In this document: positions 1 through 10,242 of the stretch, one piece after another | Position numbering within the stretch: position 1 is the first letter of the stretch | Layout of the letters: each line of letters begins with the position of its first letter | From: Thermoplasmata archaeon | GTDB lineage: Archaea > Thermoplasmatota > Thermoplasmata > Lutacidiplasmatales > UBA184 | DNA: 38,946 nt | NCBI GenBank assembly: GCA_022750205.1 | Contig: JAKIWD010000006.1 | Coordinates: 1 to 38,946, forward strand | Direction: 5' to 3' | Made by a program: the position numbers and the translations under genes | Notes under the pieces: model-generated | What the model saw: the letters and a program-made list of their open reading frames with translations, nothing else | The model's database searches: none | Told to the model about the DNA's origin: nothing

Positions 1-205
1 CCTCATGAAAATGGATTCCGTAGTAATCGCGGGTCAACATCCCGCGGTGAATGTGCCCCTGCTCTTTGCACACACCGCCCGTCAAGTCATCCGAGTTGGG
101 TCGGAGTGAGGGTGACTCATTTGGGTCGCTCGAACTTCGGTTCAGCAAGGGGGACTAAGTCGTAACAAGGTATCTGTAGGGGAACCTGCAGATGGATCAC
201 CTCCT
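1..205 (+). rRNA. rrs: 16S rRNA, 3' end (partial, truncated by window start)
   Basis: Conserved 3' segments: 'gcacacaccgcccgtcaagtcatccgagt', 'ctaagtcgtaacaaggtatctgtaggggaacctgcagatggatcacctcct' (helix 44/45 and anti-SD). Confidence 0.98.
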
Positions 206-206
206 A

Positions 207-1968
<1,762 letters not shown>

Positions 1969-2002
1969 CCTCGCAAACTATCACACTCCCAGGAGATCAA
2001 CG

Positions 2003-2446
2003 ATGCCGAAGAGCGGAAAGGAAGGGCAGGGGTTGCGCGTGGCGCTGGTGGCGAGCGAGTTCAACTTTGACGTCACGATGATGATGCTCGAGCGCGCGAA
2101 GGAGGAGGTCGAGTTCCTCGGCGCGAAGCTCGGCCCGGTCGTCAAGACCCCCGGCGTCTACGATATGCCGCTGGCGGTCAAACTCCTGCTGCAGCGGAGC
2201 GACGTCGACGCGGTGGTCACCCTGGGTGCGGTCATTGAGGGGGAGACGAACCACGACGAGGTCGTCATGAACCAGGCCGCGCGCAAGCTCCTGGATCTTT
2301 CCGTGGAGTTCGCCAAACCTCTCGGCCTCGGCATCTCGGGCCCCGGCGAGACGCGGTTGCAGGCTCAGGATCGCATCGAGAACGCCGCGGCGGCCGTCCG
2401 CGCCGTGGTCAAGATGGCCCAGCGAGCCCGGGAGATATCCCGGTAA
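2003..2446 (+). CDS. ribH: 6,7-dimethyl-8-ribityllumazine synthase
   Basis: VALVASEFNFDVT...KTPGVYDMPLAVKLLL...VVTLGAVIEGETNHDEVV; SD-like 'aggag' upstream. Confidence 0.93.
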   Translation: MPKSGKEGQGLRVALVASEFNFDVTMMMLERAKEEVEFLGAKLGPVVKTPGVYDMPLAVKLLLQRSDVDAVVTLGAVIEGETNHDEVVMNQAARKLLDLSVEFAKPLGLGISGPGETRLQAQDRIENAAAAVRAVVKMAQRAREISR

Positions 2447-2579
2447 GGGAGCCACTCCAGTTCCGGCCCCCCGGGTCGGGGCGGGAACGTCGTCGGTCGA
2501 GCGCGCCCGACGCGTCCTGGCCGGCACATCGCACGGGCTTCCGCGAACGTTATGGCGGACCCGGATTACTCGCGCGACG

Positions 2580-5138
2580 ATGAACCCGAGGCGACAGCCC
2601 TCGGCCGCACAGGGTCTCCGAGCACGGCTGCGTCGGGCGCTGACTCTGCTCAGCGCGCTGGCGCTGATCGTGCTCCTGACCCTCCCGTACTCTCCGGCGA
2701 ATGGGGCGACCGGCTTTGGCGCGCGCCCGGCGCCGGTTCGGGGTGAGAGTCCGGGAGCGGCCGCGCTTTCCTTGGAGCGGGCGTCGAGGTTGGCCCTCCC
2801 CTGTACCTCCTCCCTGTCGTGCGAGCGGGGGCGCGGCCCCCTGAGCTACCCCGGCGCCAGCTCGTGGTGGGCCAACCTCAGTGGCACGCTCAACGCTTCT
2901 CCGGGGTGTCGCAGCAGTTTCGGGATGACTTGGGACGACGCCCTGAACGAGAGCGTGCTGTTCGGCGGGCTGGGCTCGTGTTCCGCATCCAGCTCGTACG
3001 CGCTCGGCGACACGTGGACCTTCGGCGCCGGTAGCTGGACCAATCGGACGGGCGGGACCACCCCCGCCGCCCGATTCTTCGGTACGATGGGCTACGATGC
3101 GTTGGACCGGGACGTGGTGCTTGTCGACGGGACGAACCTTACGGACACCCCCTTCAACGAGACGTGGACCTTCGGCTCGAGCGGATGGGCGCTGGCGCAC
3201 CTCGCGCTCCTACCGGAAGCCCGACTGCAAGCGGGAATGGCCTACGACTCGACCGACGGATACCTCGTACTGTTCGGAGGGAGCACGATCCCCGGCGGCG
3301 GTACTTTCTACCCGAACACTTGGCTCTACGCGCATGGGAATTGGACCGAGGCGACCGGGGGGGTTCAACCGTCGCCCCGACGCGACCCGATACTCATCGA
3401 CGACCCTGCCCGGAACGGGCTCATCCTATTCGGCGGTGTTTCGTCTTCGGGGGTCCCCCTCAATGACACGTGGCTATTCAAGGCGGGGACCTGGAGCCTG
3501 CTCTCCGCCGCCGCTGGGCCATCCCCTCGCTGGGACGGCTCCGGGGCGTACGACCAGAGCATCGGAGCGCCCCTGTTGTTCGGTGGCTGCCTCGCGCTGG
3601 GTTGCAACCCGGCCGCCGACGATGTTTGGAGCTTTACTACCCAGGGTTGGACCAATCTCACTGCAAGTGCCGGCAGCGGTCCGTCGGGCCGCGGCTCGGC
3701 GGGCTTCGCGTACGAGACCGGGACCGGTGGAGAACTGATGTTCGGAGGCGCCGGGGCCCAAGGCCGGGTGGGGGATACATGGAGGTTCCTCATCGCCCTC
3801 AGCGGCGCGGCGTCGATGGGGACCGGGCCGATCGATCTCGGGATGTCGCTCGCCGGGAACGTCAGCGTGAGTGGGGCCGCAACCCCCGTTGACGTGGAGA
3901 TCACTGGCGTCCCCGGTTGCGGGCCCGTCGGAGTGGGAAGTTTCGCGTGTACCCCGAATGCGACCGGGGAGTTCCCCGCCTCCCTGCTCGTGCACGACGG
4001 GGCGGGAAGACAGCTCAACCTCTCCCTGGGCACGGTCGTGGTCAACGCCCGCCCCAACGCGTCAGCGACCGCAACGCCGTCGTCGGGTACGGTTCCTTTC
4101 TCGGTCCGACTTACGGGCCGGAGCCTTGGCGGCACGAACCTGGGCAACGATCAGTGGCACATCTCCGGAGTGGCGGAGATCTTGCTCGGCCCGAACGTCA
4201 CGTACAACCTCACCACCGCTGGCAACTACACCTTTGCCTTCTCGGTCTCCGATCAGTTCTCGGAGACCGCTAGCGCCAGCGTGACGGTCAACGCTTTTGC
4301 GCCGTTCCTGGCGGCCGTCGACTGGTCTCTGATCAGCGAGGCATGCGTGGGTTCCTCCCCCACGTCGACGTATTCGCTCACTGGCTCGACCAGTGGCGGG
4401 CTCGGGCCGTACACGGTATCCTGGTCCGTGGGCGGTTCCTCGCTCCACGTCGTGTGGAACACGACGGCCGGCACCTCCCCCACCGTGACGATGAACGCCT
4501 CGGACTCCCGGGGGACCCACACCTCGGCGAGCGCGACGTTGACGTCCCCGCCCCTGACGTGCGGCACCACTCCCATTCCTCCACCGGCCGGGCGAAACGC
4601 AACGGCCTCGGGGCCTCAATGGGAAACGTTTGCCCTGGTCGGGACGGTGGCCGCGGCGGTCGCACTCCTAGTGGGACTCGTGCTGTGGCGCCGCCGGCCC
4701 CCGCCGACCACGGACGCACCCCCGGCGCCCTCCCCCGTCACGCCGGCCGACCGCTCCCCGCCACCATCGAATGCCTCGCCCGCGTCCGCGATGCCCGCCG
4801 TCGAGGGAGCCGCGGGAGCGGATCCTGCTGCTCGCAACGGCCCGGAGGCCTCGCTCTCCCAGCAAATCCTCACGCACCTGTATCGCCAGGGAAGGCTCGG
4901 CCCGGGGGAGGTCGCCCCGGTGTCCTTCACGCAGGAGGGGATCGGCAGGGCCCTTGGTCGAGATCAGAGCGCGTTCGCCAAGACATTGGTCCGCCTGGAG
5001 GCATCCGGACTGCTGGTCACCGAGGTCCAACACGTGACGGGTGGCACCCGCCGTCGGAAAGTGTACCGTCTCACCGATCGCGGCGAAACCCTCGCCCGAT
5101 CGCTGCGGACCCCCTCCCCCAGCAGAACGTCCGGCTAG
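2580..5138 (+). CDS. Secreted Kelch-type six-bladed propeller + PKD/Ig-like domains + TM helix + C-terminal winged-helix (MarR-like) domain
   Basis: N-terminal hydrophobic segment; six repeats of 'xxYDxxxGxxVLFGGxxxxxxxNDTWxFxxGxW'; TM FALVGTVAAAVALLVGLVLWRRR; C-terminal LSQQILTHLYRQGRL..SFTQEGIGRALGRDQSAFAKTLVRLEASGLLVTEVQHVTGGTRRRKVYRLTDRGETLA. Confidence 0.85.
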   Translation: MNPRRQPSAAQGLRARLRRALTLLSALALIVLLTLPYSPANGATGFGARPAPVRGESPGAAALSLERASRLALPCTSSLSCERGRGPLSYPGASSWWANLSGTLNASPGCRSSFGMTWDDALNESVLFGGLGSCSASSSYALGDTWTFGAGSWTNRTGGTTPAARFFGTMGYDALDRDVVLVDGTNLTDTPFNETWTFGSSGWALAHLALLPEARLQAGMAYDSTDGYLVLFGGSTIPGGGTFYPNTWLYAHGNWTEATGGVQPSPRRDPILIDDPARNGLILFGGVSSSGVPLNDTWLFKAGTWSLLSAAAGPSPRWDGSGAYDQSIGAPLLFGGCLALGCNPAADDVWSFTTQGWTNLTASAGSGPSGRGSAGFAYETGTGGELMFGGAGAQGRVGDTWRFLIALSGAASMGTGPIDLGMSLAGNVSVSGAATPVDVEITGVPGCGPVGVGSFACTPNATGEFPASLLVHDGAGRQLNLSLGTVVVNARPNASATATPSSGTVPFSVRLTGRSLGGTNLGNDQWHISGVAEILLGPNVTYNLTTAGNYTFAFSVSDQFSETASASVTVNAFAPFLAAVDWSLISEACVGSSPTSTYSLTGSTSGGLGPYTVSWSVGGSSLHVVWNTTAGTSPTVTMNASDSRGTHTSASATLTSPPLTCGTTPIPPPAGRNATASGPQWETFALVGTVAAAVALLVGLVLWRRRPPPTTDAPPAPSPVTPADRSPPPSNASPASAMPAVEGAAGADPAARNGPEASLSQQILTHLYRQGRLGPGEVAPVSFTQEGIGRALGRDQSAFAKTLVRLEASGLLVTEVQHVTGGTRRRKVYRLTDRGETLARSLRTPSPSRTSG

Positions 5139-5250
5139 CGGCCTCACCGTCCACCGGACCTTACGAAAGTGCCGTACGGCGTCGAGATGCCGTCTTGCGG
5201 CCATACATGCGCTGGCGGTTTATCTCCTCCGGGCACGCAATGGACCCTTG

Positions 5251-8034
5251 ATGCAGTCCGCGCGCCGCCTGCCCGGGTCTTCCCCGAACCTACCCCGCAC
5301 CCGCGGTCCGAGTTGCGCCGATGCGCTCGCTTCCGTCTCTCGGTGGGCCTCCGCGGTGCGTCGGTCTCGCGCAAGCTCGATCGTCGCGCTCTCCGGGCTT
5401 GCCGCCCTGCTCATCCTACCCGGTGGGGGGGTTCTGGCCGGGGGGGCCGGAGGGACCTCCGCCCCCGCCGGACTTCCGGGCCACGCCGTCAGTGTCATCG
5501 GGACGGATGTCAGCGGTGCACTGACCGCCGCGGCGCGGTCCCTGTCCGCGGGCCAGGGTCCGGCGGCGGGACACGCGATCAGGTGTGCCTTCGCAGCAGG
5601 GGCTGCGGCTTGTGGTCCGTCATTGGTCCCGTCGTCCGTAAGCGGTCCCGGCTGGAGCAACATCACCGCCTCGCTCGCGGCGTCTCCGGCGTGCCGGAGC
5701 AGCATTGGGATGACCTACGATGCGGCCGATGGCTACGTCCTCCTGCTCGACGGGCTCTCGGGCTGCCCGGCCGGTGTCTCCGGCGCGCACAACGACACCT
5801 GGGAGTACGCCAATGGCACCTGGTCGAACGTCACGGCCGGGCTCGCCACCTCCCCCTCGCCCCGGTTCATGGAGGGGCTCACCTACGACGCGGCGGACCA
5901 TTACGTGCTGATGTTCGGCGGGGAATCCCTCAACGGAAGCGGTCTCAACGATACCTGGACCTGGTCGAACGGGACCTGGACCCAGCTGACCCTGACCGTC
6001 GCTCCGTCGGCCCGGTTCCAGGCGGGGATCACGTACGACGCCGCCGACGGATATGTCCTGCTCTTCGGGGGGGCCCCGTTTTCGGGCGCGTCCTCGTACT
6101 ACGGTGACACCTGGTCGTACAAGGCCGGGGCGTGGAGCTCGATATCCCCGCCGTCGGGGATCGCCCCGTCGGCGCGCCGGGACATGGGTATGGCGTACGA
6201 TCCCGCGAACGGGCGCGTCGTGCTGTTCGGGGGCGTGGATGCGAGCTTCACCGGACTCTCCGACACGTGGACCTACCTCAATGGGACTTGGACCGCCGCG
6301 ACGCTGACGACCGCGCCTCCCGCGCGGTGGGACCCGGGTCTGACGTACGATCCGGGCGTGAACGGCCTCCTCCTGTTCGGTGGGTGCACCTCCCAAGGGT
6401 GTTACACCATGCTCCGCGATACCTGGGTGTTCGCGAACGGTACCTGGTCGGACCTCACCGCTGGGTTGTCGGCCGCTCCCTCGGCCCGCGGGGCGGAAGG
6501 GATGACGTACGACGCGGCCGACGGATACGTTGTCCTCTTCGCAGGGGCGCAGTACAACGGTCGATTGGCCGATACCTGGGTCTTCTCCGGGAGTGTCAAC
6601 GGGAGCAGTTCGGGTAACGGGATCGGCGGCGGGAACGGCGGATCGGGCGGCCGCGTGACGATCACCAATGCAACGGGGTGGACCAACGTCACCGCCGGTC
6701 TGGCGACCTCCCCGGCGTGCCGCAGCAGCATGGGGATGACCGACGATCTCGCGGACGGCTACGTCCTGCTCTTCGACGGCCTGTCGGGTTGCGCGCCGAT
6801 GGTGTCGGGTGCGCACAATGACACCTGGGAGTTCGCGAACGGGACGTGGTCGAATGTCACGGCGGGCCTCACGACCTCGCCCTCGCCCCGATTCATGGAA
6901 GCCCTCACCTACGACGCCGCCGACCGCTACGTCCTGATGTTCGGTGGGGAGGCGATCAACGGGAGCGGCCTCAATGACACGTGGAGCTGGTCGAACGGGA
7001 GCTGGACCCAGCAGAGCCCGACCACCTCCCCGGCGGCGCGCTTCCAAGCCGGGATGGCCTACGACGCCCTCGACGGCTACGTAGTGCTGTTCGGCGGAGC
7101 TCCATATTCGGGGGCCACCACCTACTTCGGCGACACCTGGTCGTACAAGGCGGGAGCGTGGACGACGATCTCCCCGACCGGCGGCACGGCGCCATCGGCG
7201 CGCCGGGATATGGGCATGGCGTACGATACTGCGATCGGGAGCATCGTCCTCTTCGGAGGTGTCGACGCCAGCTTCAACGGCCTCTCCGACACGTGGACGT
7301 ACGTCAATGGTACGTGGGCCACCTTGTCGCCGACCGTATCTCCGGCCGCCCGCTGGGACCCGGGACTTACGTATGATCCGGGCCTGAACGGCCTGCTGAT
7401 GTTCGGCGGATGCACCTCTCAGGGCTGCTACAGCGTGCTCAACGACACGTGGGCGTTCACGAATGGCTCCTGGACCGATCTGTCCAGCGGGCTCGCCACG
7501 GCACCCTCGGCCCGTGGTGCCGAGGGGATGACGTTCGACGGGTCGGACGGCTACGTTCTGCTGTTTGCTGGCGCTCAGTTCGGCGGTCGTCTCAGCGACA
7601 CCTGGATCTTCAACGGGACGATCGCTTCCACCGGGAACGGTTCGAGCGGCGGTTCCGGCTCCGGCGGCAGCAGTGGTTCGGGAGGGAACGAGAGCGGCAA
7701 TTCCTCCGGTAGTGGGGCTGGTTCCGGCAGCAACCAGGGCGGGAATTCTTCCGGGTACGGCGTCGGAACCGGAGGAGCGAGCGGCTGCGACAACGGGACG
7801 GGCAACTGTTCGGGGGCTGCTTCCACCGGGGGACCCCAAGACCAGGGGGGCACGCCCCTCGGCGGTTCGGGGAGCCCCGGCGCACAGTCCAGCTTCGGGG
7901 GCCTGTTTACGTCGTCCCGCATGGGCTCACCATGGTCCTTGCTCGTGCTGATCTTCTTCCTCGTTACGGGGGCCCTCGGTGTCGCGGTGGCATCAGGCCG
8001 TCGGGTCCGACGCCGACGAACCGGTGAGCGCTGA
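5251..8034 (+). CDS. Secreted Kelch-repeat protein with two tandem six-bladed propellers, Gly/Ser-rich linker and C-terminal TM anchor
   Basis: 12 Kelch-like repeats (YDAADGYVLLFGG...DTWxFxNGTWxxLT), GSG-rich stalk, TM SLLVLIFFLVTGALGVAVASG followed by RRVRRRRTGER. Start taken at the ATG at 5251 instead of the tracked 5041. Confidence 0.88.
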   Translation: MQSARRLPGSSPNLPRTRGPSCADALASVSRWASAVRRSRASSIVALSGLAALLILPGGGVLAGGAGGTSAPAGLPGHAVSVIGTDVSGALTAAARSLSAGQGPAAGHAIRCAFAAGAAACGPSLVPSSVSGPGWSNITASLAASPACRSSIGMTYDAADGYVLLLDGLSGCPAGVSGAHNDTWEYANGTWSNVTAGLATSPSPRFMEGLTYDAADHYVLMFGGESLNGSGLNDTWTWSNGTWTQLTLTVAPSARFQAGITYDAADGYVLLFGGAPFSGASSYYGDTWSYKAGAWSSISPPSGIAPSARRDMGMAYDPANGRVVLFGGVDASFTGLSDTWTYLNGTWTAATLTTAPPARWDPGLTYDPGVNGLLLFGGCTSQGCYTMLRDTWVFANGTWSDLTAGLSAAPSARGAEGMTYDAADGYVVLFAGAQYNGRLADTWVFSGSVNGSSSGNGIGGGNGGSGGRVTITNATGWTNVTAGLATSPACRSSMGMTDDLADGYVLLFDGLSGCAPMVSGAHNDTWEFANGTWSNVTAGLTTSPSPRFMEALTYDAADRYVLMFGGEAINGSGLNDTWSWSNGSWTQQSPTTSPAARFQAGMAYDALDGYVVLFGGAPYSGATTYFGDTWSYKAGAWTTISPTGGTAPSARRDMGMAYDTAIGSIVLFGGVDASFNGLSDTWTYVNGTWATLSPTVSPAARWDPGLTYDPGLNGLLMFGGCTSQGCYSVLNDTWAFTNGSWTDLSSGLATAPSARGAEGMTFDGSDGYVLLFAGAQFGGRLSDTWIFNGTIASTGNGSSGGSGSGGSSGSGGNESGNSSGSGAGSGSNQGGNSSGYGVGTGGASGCDNGTGNCSGAASTGGPQDQGGTPLGGSGSPGAQSSFGGLFTSSRMGSPWSLLVLIFFLVTGALGVAVASGRRVRRRRTGER
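5650..7617 (+). repeat. Intragenic tandem duplication of a whole propeller domain (period ~1026 bp)
   Basis: GWSNITASLAASPACRSSIGMT...DTWVFSGS (5650-~6594) is repeated as GWTNVTAGLATSPACRSSMGMT...DTWIFNGT (6676-~7617). Confidence 0.9.
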
Positions 8035-8228
8035 GCCGTAGCGGCCGCCCGACGCCCGAGGTGGGCTGCCTCGCAGTCTGCGCGAATCTAATGCGGGGCC
8101 GCGGCGTGCGAATCGTTTATCTGTCCATCCTCGTACTCGGGGCGAATTCGGGTAGCGGCGGTCCCTGACCGAGCGCGGCAAATCGCTTTATTCGAGAGCA
8201 TCGACGAACCGACGGGGGCGTACCAACG

Positions 8229-9041
8229 ATGTCCGGTCTTGGAGTCGCCCGTCGCCTTTCACCTGCCCCGATGTACCAGTTGCGACACCATCCCGGAGAG
8301 TTCGCGCGGGAGATGTGGGGCGCCTACCGTTCCCCCGCTGCCCTCGGGCGATTCTTCCAGCGGACCGGTTCCGAGGTCACACAGTGCTGGCGCGACCTTT
8401 TGGAGAAGGACCGGTTCTACGAGCGGATCCAACAGAAGGAGGCGGAGCTGCAACGGAGCGGCGCCCTGGGATCGAGCCCGGGAGGACGCGCCGATTCCTA
8501 TAGCGAGATCCTCTACCTGATCCTCCGCCTTGCGCGGCCGACGGTCGTGGTTGAAACCGGCGTCGCGATGGGATATTCGAGCGCGTACCTGCTGCAGGCA
8601 CTTCACGACAACGCGGATGGGACCCTCTATTCGATTGACCTTCCTACGACCGACCCCGAAGGACGAATCGACGGGGACGGCGTGCGAGACCGGACACACG
8701 TTCGCGCCCCCCAGGAGACCGGTGCGGTCGTCCCCGACGACCTGCGCGACCGATGGAAGCTCAGCCTCGGTCCCTCCAACCCGCTGCTACCGGAGCTGCT
8801 GGAGAAGCTCGGGAGCGTTGACGTCTTCTTTCATGATTCGGACCACTCGTACCAGAACATGATCTGGGAGTACCGCGTCGCCTGGCCGAAGATCCGGCCG
8901 GGCGGCTACCTCCTGACCGACGACATCACCCGCAATCAGGCGTTCGAAGAGTTCGTCGCGTCCGTGGGGGGCCGTCCGTACCGCTGGTTCGGTCGGAACG
9001 GTCGCCGCGGGGCCCTGCTCCGACCGCCGACGGCCGGCTAG
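8229..9041 (+). CDS. Class I SAM-dependent methyltransferase (Methyltransf_24-like)
   Basis: TVVVETGVAMGYSSAYLLQAL, VDVFFHDSDHSYQNMIWEYRVAWPKIRPGGYLLTDDI. Confidence 0.75.
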   Translation: MSGLGVARRLSPAPMYQLRHHPGEFAREMWGAYRSPAALGRFFQRTGSEVTQCWRDLLEKDRFYERIQQKEAELQRSGALGSSPGGRADSYSEILYLILRLARPTVVVETGVAMGYSSAYLLQALHDNADGTLYSIDLPTTDPEGRIDGDGVRDRTHVRAPQETGAVVPDDLRDRWKLSLGPSNPLLPELLEKLGSVDVFFHDSDHSYQNMIWEYRVAWPKIRPGGYLLTDDITRNQAFEEFVASVGGRPYRWFGRNGRRGALLRPPTAG

Positions 9042-9394
9042 AGCCCGAGCCGACGTCGGGCGAAATCGAACGCGGTCTGGCCCTTCGGTGTGTGGGCCTT
9101 CACATCCACCGGTCCGGGAGGTAGGCCGCCCGCGCGGCGGTGCGTCAGTGCCGCCGCCAACTTGGCGTGGCCGATACGGACCGTGACGTCGGGTTGGGGT
9201 TGTGCCCCCGCGAGGACCGTTACCGCTCCGTGGGCATCGACGTTGAGCGTCGCGGCGCCCTCTTCCGTCTGGAACACCCAGCGTTGTGGCAGGTACGAAC
9301 GGATCACGGCGCCGAAGAAGCCCGTCAGCTGCGGCTTGATCTGGGCTTCGACACCCTGCCCGGCGTCCGTCAGCAAAGGCACAAGGCAACTCAT
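9038..9394 (-). CDS. SCP-2 sterol-transfer-like domain protein
   Basis: AQPQPDVTVRIGHAKLAAALTHRRAGGLPPGPVDVKAHTPKGQTAFDFARRRLGL resembles the SCP2 C-terminal half; start set at MSCLVPLL. Confidence 0.5.
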   Translation of the reverse strand: MSCLVPLLTDAGQGVEAQIKPQLTGFFGAVIRSYLPQRWVFQTEEGAATLNVDAHGAVTVLAGAQPQPDVTVRIGHAKLAAALTHRRAGGLPPGPVDVKAHTPKGQTAFDFARRRLGL

Positions 9395-9564
9395 CGCTCG
9401 ACCCCGAGCCGAGTCGGCCCCCGGGTTAACCTTTGGGGTGAGGAGGCTTAACGGGCGGACGCCGGGCAAGCTGTTATGGGGGCCGACACCTCAGCCGCGA
9501 GCGGGGTGCGCTCCTGACCCTCCGTCACTCTTTCTCGGCGGTCGACTCGACCCAGGAGATCGCC

Positions 9565-10242
9565 GTGCGATGGGCCCGGGACGGGGCCCCCGAGGGAACG
9601 CTGATCGTGGCCGAGACGCAGCGATCCGGTCGTGGACGGCTCGATCATCGGTGGACTTCTCCGCCCGGTGGACTCTATCTCTCGATCGTTCTTTCCGAGC
9701 CGGCGCGCTCCCTCTCACTGGCCCCGATGGCGTTCGGTCTCGCGATCTCCGAGACGGTCGGGGGGTACGGGGCCCCGACCTGCCTGAAGTGGCCCAATGA
9801 CGTGTTCACGGTCGAAACCTGCGCCCGGAAGCTCGCGGGCGTGCTCGTCGATCGGATCGCTTCGCCGTCGCTCGGTCATGCGCTGGTGGCCGGAGTTGGC
9901 GTCAACGTCGCAGCGCCGATCGAGTCGTTCGCGCCAGCTCTCCGATCGGACATCGCCCAGCTGAACGAGCTCGTGGATGTCCGCCGAACGCCCGCGCAGG
10001 TCGAAGCGGACCTCGTCCCGCGGATCCGGGCCGCCCACGAGGCGCTCCGGACCCGTGGCGGACAGTTGAACACCGTCGCCCGATGCCGAGCGAGGCTGTA
10101 CGGCCGGGGGCGGTCTGCGCGCCTCGACGGTCGCCCGGTCGGCACCATCCGGGAGCTCGACGAGGACGGTTCGCTGTGGGTCGAGCACGCGGGACACCGG
10201 GAGAATCTGCACGCGGGCGACCTCGTGGTGGAGACCCCGTGA
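9565..10242 (+). CDS. birA: Biotin-[acetyl-CoA-carboxylase] ligase; coding clearly extends upstream of 9565 (conserved VDSTQEIA at 9541-9564)
   Basis: AETQRSGRGRLDHRWTSPPGGLYLSIVL, LKWPNDV, RKLAGVLVD are canonical BPL motifs. 5' end unresolved, see findings. Confidence 0.9.
   Translation: MRWARDGAPEGTLIVAETQRSGRGRLDHRWTSPPGGLYLSIVLSEPARSLSLAPMAFGLAISETVGGYGAPTCLKWPNDVFTVETCARKLAGVLVDRIASPSLGHALVAGVGVNVAAPIESFAPALRSDIAQLNELVDVRRTPAQVEADLVPRIRAAHEALRTRGGQLNTVARCRARLYGRGRSARLDGRPVGTIRELDEDGSLWVEHAGHRENLHAGDLVVETP

Noticed and set aside
5620-7839. 739-aa minus-strand ORF antisense to the Kelch protein
   Set aside because: Arg/Gly/Val-rich shadow translation of a repetitive high-GC gene; no recognisable domain, and the plus strand has clear Kelch motifs.
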